Below are positions 58,563 to 64,000 of a stretch of DNA of 64,000 nucleotides, one piece after another. The stretch is from Dryas octopetala (taxonomy: Eukaryota > Streptophyta > Magnoliopsida > Rosales > Rosaceae). The stretch lies in the NCBI GenBank assembly GCA_963921425.1, contig OY992837.1, positions 8,963,896 to 9,027,895 of the forward strand, given 5' to 3'. Numbering within the stretch: position 1 is the first letter of the stretch; every line of letters begins with the position of its first letter. Made by a program: the position numbers and the translations under genes. Below the pieces are notes generated by a model. It did not search any database. It saw only the letters and a program-made list of their open reading frames with translations, and was not told where the DNA came from.

Positions 58563-60677
58563 GGGTGAACGAAGGAAAGCGGCAACCACGTTTACTCTCA
58601 AAATTCGTCCCCACAAAAAAAGTTGGATATTTTTTAATTTGACACACACACACACACTTGTGGATAATAATAAAAAAATTAATTTATTTCCATTCGTGTT
58701 TAATTTGGTCAATTATTTATTTCTATTCGTTGAATTAATAAATTGTCAAAAAGTTTCTATGAATGCAGTACGCTTTTTGTGTACAAACTGGGTCGTGGCC
58801 CATTAAACTGTGTTGACGTGTGACTCTCTGGCCCGGTCAACTGTTTTATCCACTAGGTCCGGCCCACCCTAAAGCCTAACTCATGTCTCCTAGTGAGTGT
58901 ACTTTTTATGTCAACTATGCTTTTGTTTAATTTTTATTTTTTATCTTAAGAGGCAGTGCATGCCGGCCATGCTTTCCTTTATTTGGTGCTCCACACACGT
59001 CCGTCTCAAATCAAATTTGACTTATATTGTAATAGCCTCATAGGCAGCTCATAATGGTTAGAATATCTCTTATTCTTCATCACGTTTATTTGTCAAATGT
59101 CAATTCTAAGTTTAATGCCTTCTCTTCTACTTCTAGCTAGCTACTTTCTCCATATGGATTGTCAATAATAGTCACTGAAGACCATCAATCATCCAATATT
59201 TTTATCAACCACTTAATTATTCATCAGCTCAAGTTACTTTTAACTTGAGTAATAGAGAAGTTGCTTCGGCTTTCACACTATTTTTTCTCTGAATTAGAAA
59301 AATAAAAAGTCGAAATACTTTTCTATGTTAATGTCGGTCTTATTAATGAGTTTCACATTAAATCATAATAATATTATATTCATCAAATTTGCTTATTAAA
59401 TAACATATCAATACACATGTCATTATTTTATCTACTAGAAATGTACATGTGAAGTACAAAATAAGCATAAATTTCAACAAATAATACATGGTCATCTCTT
59501 TTGGTGGGTGGATAAAATTTGTTGAGTTTAGTAGTTTTTATCAACAGTTGTTTATTTAATATATACCCAATGAAATGAGATTGAGATTTGAGAGTAGGAG
59601 AGTGTTTGTTTGGTGAAGGACATGCATCTCCCTTGATCAGCCAATGCTTAAACTATGGTGGTTGATTCCTGTATGAAAGGATAAAAAAAGGGGAGAGAGT
59701 GATCCACGGTGTAGAGCACGAACAAGTGAACAACAAACCAAATATTTCTTTTACACTTTCCAGCGAATGAATTGAGATTCCATTCCCCATAAAGTTAACC
59801 AAAGCACTATAAAATCTGGAATGATAAAATGTGGTTGGCATTTCATTCAAACTGGCAAATGATTCCATAGCAGTTAAACATTTAAAAGTGTGGTTAGTGG
59901 GATTCCATCATTGTTTATGGGACTTCAACATTTACATGCTCAATAATTACACTTCATTTTGTTTGTTCTTTACCGTCCACTATTTATTTGTTTATTTAGA
60001 GAACCATTTGGTTGACCCAAATTCCCCAAGTTATATATCAAGCATTGTATGCCAACAAATGTGGAGTAAAACATTCTAATCTGTGTATTATGAAATACCG
60101 TAGAGTCACTTAAATTGCTTTAAACTCAACTTTTCTGTTTCTTTTCTTTTTTCAAACTCTCTCACTGTCTCACATAATATGAAACTCCATGAAATTCATG
60201 AAAGAGTTTAGAAAATTATTTGAATGATACATTAAATTTTATAATATTTTAACTTCTTGCTTATATAAATACTCTCTTGTTAGATAATTTATTTGTTAAC
60301 ATAATATTATTTCGTCGAAATCTGAATCACTATTATCTTATCAGATTTTCTGACGATAAAACAATATCCAATTACTTATATATGTATATTATGAGATTAA
60401 TTGAATAATTGCTCTGAACTGTTAAGAAGTCAGAAATAAATGCAGACAAAGAAAGTCATTATAAATTTATAATCATAGATTCCCAATTTAAAAAGTCAAA
60501 GAAGACCCTTTCTGAGACATTCCCCCCACACCATATTACAAATAAAACCCTCCACCCACCACCATTCCTTAATTTCCACTAACCAAAATCATGAAGCCAC
60601 TTCCTCCTTAGCCAATCTCACCGTCAATCTCTTCCTCCTTTTCTCTCCTCTGTCTCAACCTCAAAAAGGAACCAAAA
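58563..60677. other. Intergenic and SAUR promoter
   Basis: No gene recognised. The last few hundred bases upstream of 60678 should include the SAUR promoter. A TACAAATAAAACC tract near 60537 could act as a TATA-like element. Confidence 0.4.
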
Positions 60678-61064
60678 ATGCTGGGGAAGAAGATGGTAAG
60701 CTTCAAAAAACTAGCCAAGAAAGTGAAGGTCATGGGTGGGACTGATCGTGAGCCATCACACCATGAATGTCTGCTGAGAGATTCAGAGCAAGGAGGGTCT
60801 CCTTCCACCAAAACCCCAACTGGGTTTTTGGCTGTGTATGTGGGAGAGGAGAGGCAGAGGTTTGTGGTGCAAACAAGCTTTCTTTCTCATCCACTCTTCA
60901 AGATGTTGTTGGAGAAGGCATACAATGAGTTTGGTTTTGAGCAGAGAAATGGGCTTGTGGTTCCTTGCAGTGTCTCTGCTTTTGAAGAGGTTCTGAATGC
61001 TGTGGAATGCAGCAATGGGAAGTTTGATTTTGGAGACCTTGTCGGGGAGTTTATTAGTGAGTAA
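60678..61064 (+). CDS. SAUR auxin-responsive protein
   Basis: An intronless 128-residue protein. The N-terminus is basic (MLGKKMVSFKKLAKKVKVMGG). The SAUR core spans about residues 45-115, with PTGFLAVYVGEERQRFVVQ, LSHPLFKMLLEKAYNEFGFEQ and a VVPCSVSAFEEVL block. SAURs are small, mostly intronless early auxin genes that promote cell expansion, in studied members by inhibiting PP2C.D phosphatases. The longer N-terminal extension is like the SAUR72/76 group, which I judge from general resemblance. An in-frame ATG at residue 6 is an alternative start. No DST element was identified in the 3' flank. Confidence 0.93.
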   Translation: MLGKKMVSFKKLAKKVKVMGGTDREPSHHECLLRDSEQGGSPSTKTPTGFLAVYVGEERQRFVVQTSFLSHPLFKMLLEKAYNEFGFEQRNGLVVPCSVSAFEEVLNAVECSNGKFDFGDLVGEFISE

Positions 61065-61775
61065 AAATGTGTAATTAGACCCCCTTTTTTGATTAGTAGA
61101 AATGCTTAGCTTAGCGGTTAATTATAGCCTCTGCTGTGGGTTTATAATTCCATGTATGTACTGGAACATATATATTCATATACATATAGCTCAACTCTTC
61201 AAAAGAGCTGAAGCTAGTTTTGGTCATTTTGGTTCTCTGAACTCCAATATCCAAGTGGATTGAATAGAGGGTGAACTCCAACTCTGACCCAAGAAGGAGC
61301 TGAAGGGCAGATGGGCTTTCTGGTCTTACACCGAAAGTAGTACAGCCCAGGCCCAAGGGCATGAGTTCCATTTGGTTTTTTTTTTTAATTTGGTCAAAAA
61401 CCATTCGAACTTGGAACATCTCCAATATTGTAGGAAGAAATATCATTAGACCAATAGTTAATTGGTAAGTTCATTCGATTATTTGTTTAGTTGTTCTGCT
61501 ATTTTTTTTAGAGCGAATTTGTTCAGGTTACTGATTAAAGGTACAAGAGTTCAGTAATGAATTTGTGGACTTTTGGCATGCTGCATAAGAAACCTCTTTT
61601 TCAGAGGTTGAAATGGAGTAGCAGAAAATTAATCATTATGAAAATCTTCATGACCAAGACTGTCTTTCCCCAATTTACACACTACAGAACCAGCAATAAA
61701 CAGATTTGAAAAATAACATTCACTGTGATGAAGAATGAAGAATGAAACCCATTATCATTAACCTCATAAAACAAT
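61065..61775. other. Intergenic, 3' flanks of SAUR and the acyltransferase-like gene
   Basis: No gene. Short - strand frames here lack family resemblance. Confidence 0.4.
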
Positions 61776-62607
61776 CTAGCACTCACTCTCAACATCATTA
61801 CAACCATCTACAAGAATGCTCTTCATATGATCCATCAATTCCTGCATTTGTTCCCTCGAATGCAAGGGTGATGGATAAACACAAGTACAGTTCAAGCATC
61901 CATTGCGTATGGTGTCGAAAACAGCTAGGGAGGGACCAACACCATGGACTGAAGCACACCCCTCATAGTCCTCCAACCCGAGCTCTTGGTGCACTTCACT
62001 AGAATCATCGATCACCAGCTCCTCAAACACCGAGATAAAGGCAGTTCTCATGGATGATGAGGGGGTCAAGCCAGGGTTTTCAATCGCCTTGCACATGAGG
62101 AAGTTGAGGTCTGACATGTCTGTGAAATGCTTATTAGAGCTCTTAGCATTTGCATAGGCGGTGTAGCATCTCTTTGCCAGCTCCCACAGTGTATTTCTTC
62201 CATTTATGTCATGTGAATTCACAATGGCAGAATGATAAAATCCTATAAATCAATTAGGGACGCATGTTAATCTACTTTCAACAGCATTTAGATAATTGAC
62301 ATTGTATTCTCATTGATGATTATGACTAAAAAGTCAATTTTTTCCACAGTCAACTAGTCGACTTTTTTAGAGTTTGACATGTTAAAGTTCAATTGAAAAA
62401 TCATTTGTAGGGGTTGACTTTAGTTTGCAAGGGCTTACCAAGATGATTGGCACTAAGGGGTGGATCGAGGATTGAACGGCAGTCGAGAAGGGTTACAACA
62501 GCATACTTCTCCCATTCATGATCAGGAAGGTGCTTAGCGGCACGTACAGCAATCAATCCGGCAGCTGCCAACGCCCCGCACAATTTTATTTCTGTAGACT
62601 TGCAAGC
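61776..62607 (-). CDS. Acyltransferase/condensation-like protein, 3' part
   Basis: Two joined - strand exons, 62607-62439 and 62242-61776, give the last 211 residues of a larger protein. Blocks include ACKSTEIKLCGALAAAGLIA, HEWEKYAVVTLLDCRSILDP, FYHSAIVNSHDINGRNTLWE, SDLNFLMCKAIENPGLTPS and VHGVGPSLAVFDTIRNG near CVYPSPLHSREQMQEL. They resemble an uncharacterised plant family related to condensation-domain or alcohol O-acetyltransferase proteins (the At3g52610 type, from memory). The catalytic HHxxxD region would lie in the missing N-terminal part. The upstream exon begins after an acceptor at 62608-62609, so more exons are needed to the right. None is found before the window ends, which implies a long intron with repeats, or loss of the 5' part. 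Confidence 0.65.
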
Positions 62608-63138
62608 CTGCAAAGTTGGTGTCTCAATTAAGTGGTTAATTAAATCCTGGAATTCATATTTAATCGTTTTCATTAAGAGGATACCAGTCTGTTGGTCAAA
62701 AATCAAAACTGTGTTATTGATACATTGCAATGGCTCTCACAAATTGACCACCACAAAAGGGCTAACAGCTAGCCAGAATCTTTGTTCGTAGTCCATCAGA
62801 ACCAGTTATTGGCATGTGTGAAATAGACTTTTTTTTCTTTTTTATTACAAAAAGGGCTGAAGCCCAAAACCAACAACTAACAATAGACATGCTGCCTCAG
62901 AAGGCCAGGCTTATCATTCCTGAACTGAACTACAATGCAATCTGGAGGATGATCCAACTGATGATAACCCAAGTCCAAAACAAAATGAGACAATTCTATC
63001 AACACCACCATGTAGACTTGAATGCTTCATGAACAACTCTATGAACACCACCGAGGGTGACAAACGACAATATGACTAGAACTGACACAAAGTTAACGGA
63101 TTTAGGTTGTGACTATTGCTTAATAGGAACCTGAAAAT
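62608..63138. other. Intron or 5' region of the acyltransferase-like gene
   Basis: No exon found. Bases 62826-62860 (T-rich tract, TTACAAAAAGGGCTGAAGCCC) match the motif at 17856-17876 and may be the 3' end of a retroelement oriented on -. Confidence 0.4.
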
Positions 63139-63479
63139 TAGGGGTGCACAAAAATACCTAAAAACCGAGTTTCAAACCAAACCAAACTGACCGGATCAAT
63201 TTGGTTTGAAATTTTCAATTTTAATCAAACCAAACCGACACTCATAATATATTAATTGGTTTATATATGATTTTAATACATATTATAGAAAAAACCAAAT
63301 CCCTTATTATATTTTATATATGTTTGTATATGTTTATTATAGTTTATAAACTGTATAACCAAACCTGTCAATTTTGCCTAGACACGGTTCGATTTCGATT
63401 CTAGCAATGGCCATTTCGACAAGTTCAGTTCAATTTGTGGTTTTTGCTTACTGGTTCAGTTAACCCGTGTGCACCCCTA
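63139..63479. mobile_element. hAT non-autonomous element
   Basis: A 341-base element with perfect inverted ends TAGGGGTGCAC and GTGCACCCCTA. Flanks CTGAAAAT (63131-63138) and CCGAAAAT (63480-63487) match at 7 of 8 positions. The interior has AACCAAACC/GGTTTGG repeats, as in the related element at 2695-3531. Confidence 0.85.
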
Positions 63480-64000
63480 CCGAAAATGTCTCCACTTGCT
63501 AACATAAATAATAAATGGATGGAACTAATGTCTAGTAAACTAAACATGATTTTGACCCCAAACACACTCAATTACCACTCTAAGTTACAGACTTACAGCA
63601 CGGTTAAAGGCCAATGGATGCGATTGATTCATCCTCCGAAAATGACAAGGGGAAAGGAAAACAACTCCACATAATTTTGAGCAGGATGTCAAATCATCAA
63701 GCCCATGATGCCCATCCCCACTATTGTAAACTTAGAGACGACAAAAAGGGCGACGTGATAGTAGACCAAACTTAATAGACTTAGATAATTCAGAGGAAAC
63801 GTTTGGCCTAAAAAAGATAAATTCATCTCCATTCTGATTACGACAATATGGAGCCCATTTCGGATCACATCAGTTATTTGTACTTTGATTTTAGGAATAT
63901 TTACACTTATGCCCTTACCGGTCTTACACTTACATAATTACATTGCCACTTTTTTTTTTTTTTTGGAGAAAGACTTACATTTCACTTAAAAAAAAAAAAG
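63480..64000. other. Right edge, nothing recognised
   Basis: No exon, RNA gene or defined repeat seen, apart from a T run at about 63949-63964 and a terminal A run. Confidence 0.4.

Overview
This is plant nuclear DNA, from a eudicot. Genes are split by many short GT-AG introns, intergenic DNA is AT-rich and full of small non-autonomous DNA transposons, and the products include a DYW pentatricopeptide protein, cpSRP54, a SAUR and a ROP GTPase activator. Gene content and repeat style suggest Rosaceae (Prunus/Malus type), but that is a guess. No database search could be run. Exon borders were read by hand from splice signals, reading frame and known family sequences.

Layout. (1) 1-25.5 kb is an accessory cluster of F-box/LRR genes, all on the + strand. 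Three look intact (4538-7336, 14493-16849, 23604-25453), one is a truncated chimera (22191-22787), and three are broken (39-328, 2575-2692, 11396-12792). Between them lie antisense fragments of an ABC transporter gene. (2) 26.4-30.6 kb holds the intact source of those fragments, an ABCB29-type chloroplast half-transporter on the - strand, convergent with the last F-box gene. (3) 31.7-49.3 kb is an ordinary gene-dense block: a small tail-anchored-type protein (-), chloroplast SRP54 (-), a divergently transcribed MEF10-like DYW PPR gene (+), a Sfp-type phosphopantetheinyl transferase (-) and a CRIB-RhoGAP ROP regulator (-). (4) 49.3-64 kb is sparser: SmG (-), tRNA-Pro(CGG) (-), a SAUR (+) and the 3' part of an uncharacterised acyltransferase-like gene (-) that seems to run past the right edge.

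Mobile DNA is extensive and well marked. hAT-type elements with 8-bp target duplications sit at 9571-10195, 11538-12554 (inside an F-box gene), 18753-21403 with a second one nested at 19181-21299, and 63139-63479. Tourist-like MITEs lie at 1077-1656 and in the first introns of two F-box genes. A Mutator-like element at 57307-58336 may carry a captured gene fragment.

The most unusual feature is the coupling of the F-box array to the neighbouring ABC transporter. Almost every F-box copy is followed by antisense pieces of ABCB29 nucleotide-binding-domain exons, often starting at the F-box stop codon. One copy has fused in frame with such a piece. Repeated segmental duplication of an F-box + ABCB29-3' unit explains this best. 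It means F-box transcripts could carry sequence antisense to the transporter mRNA.
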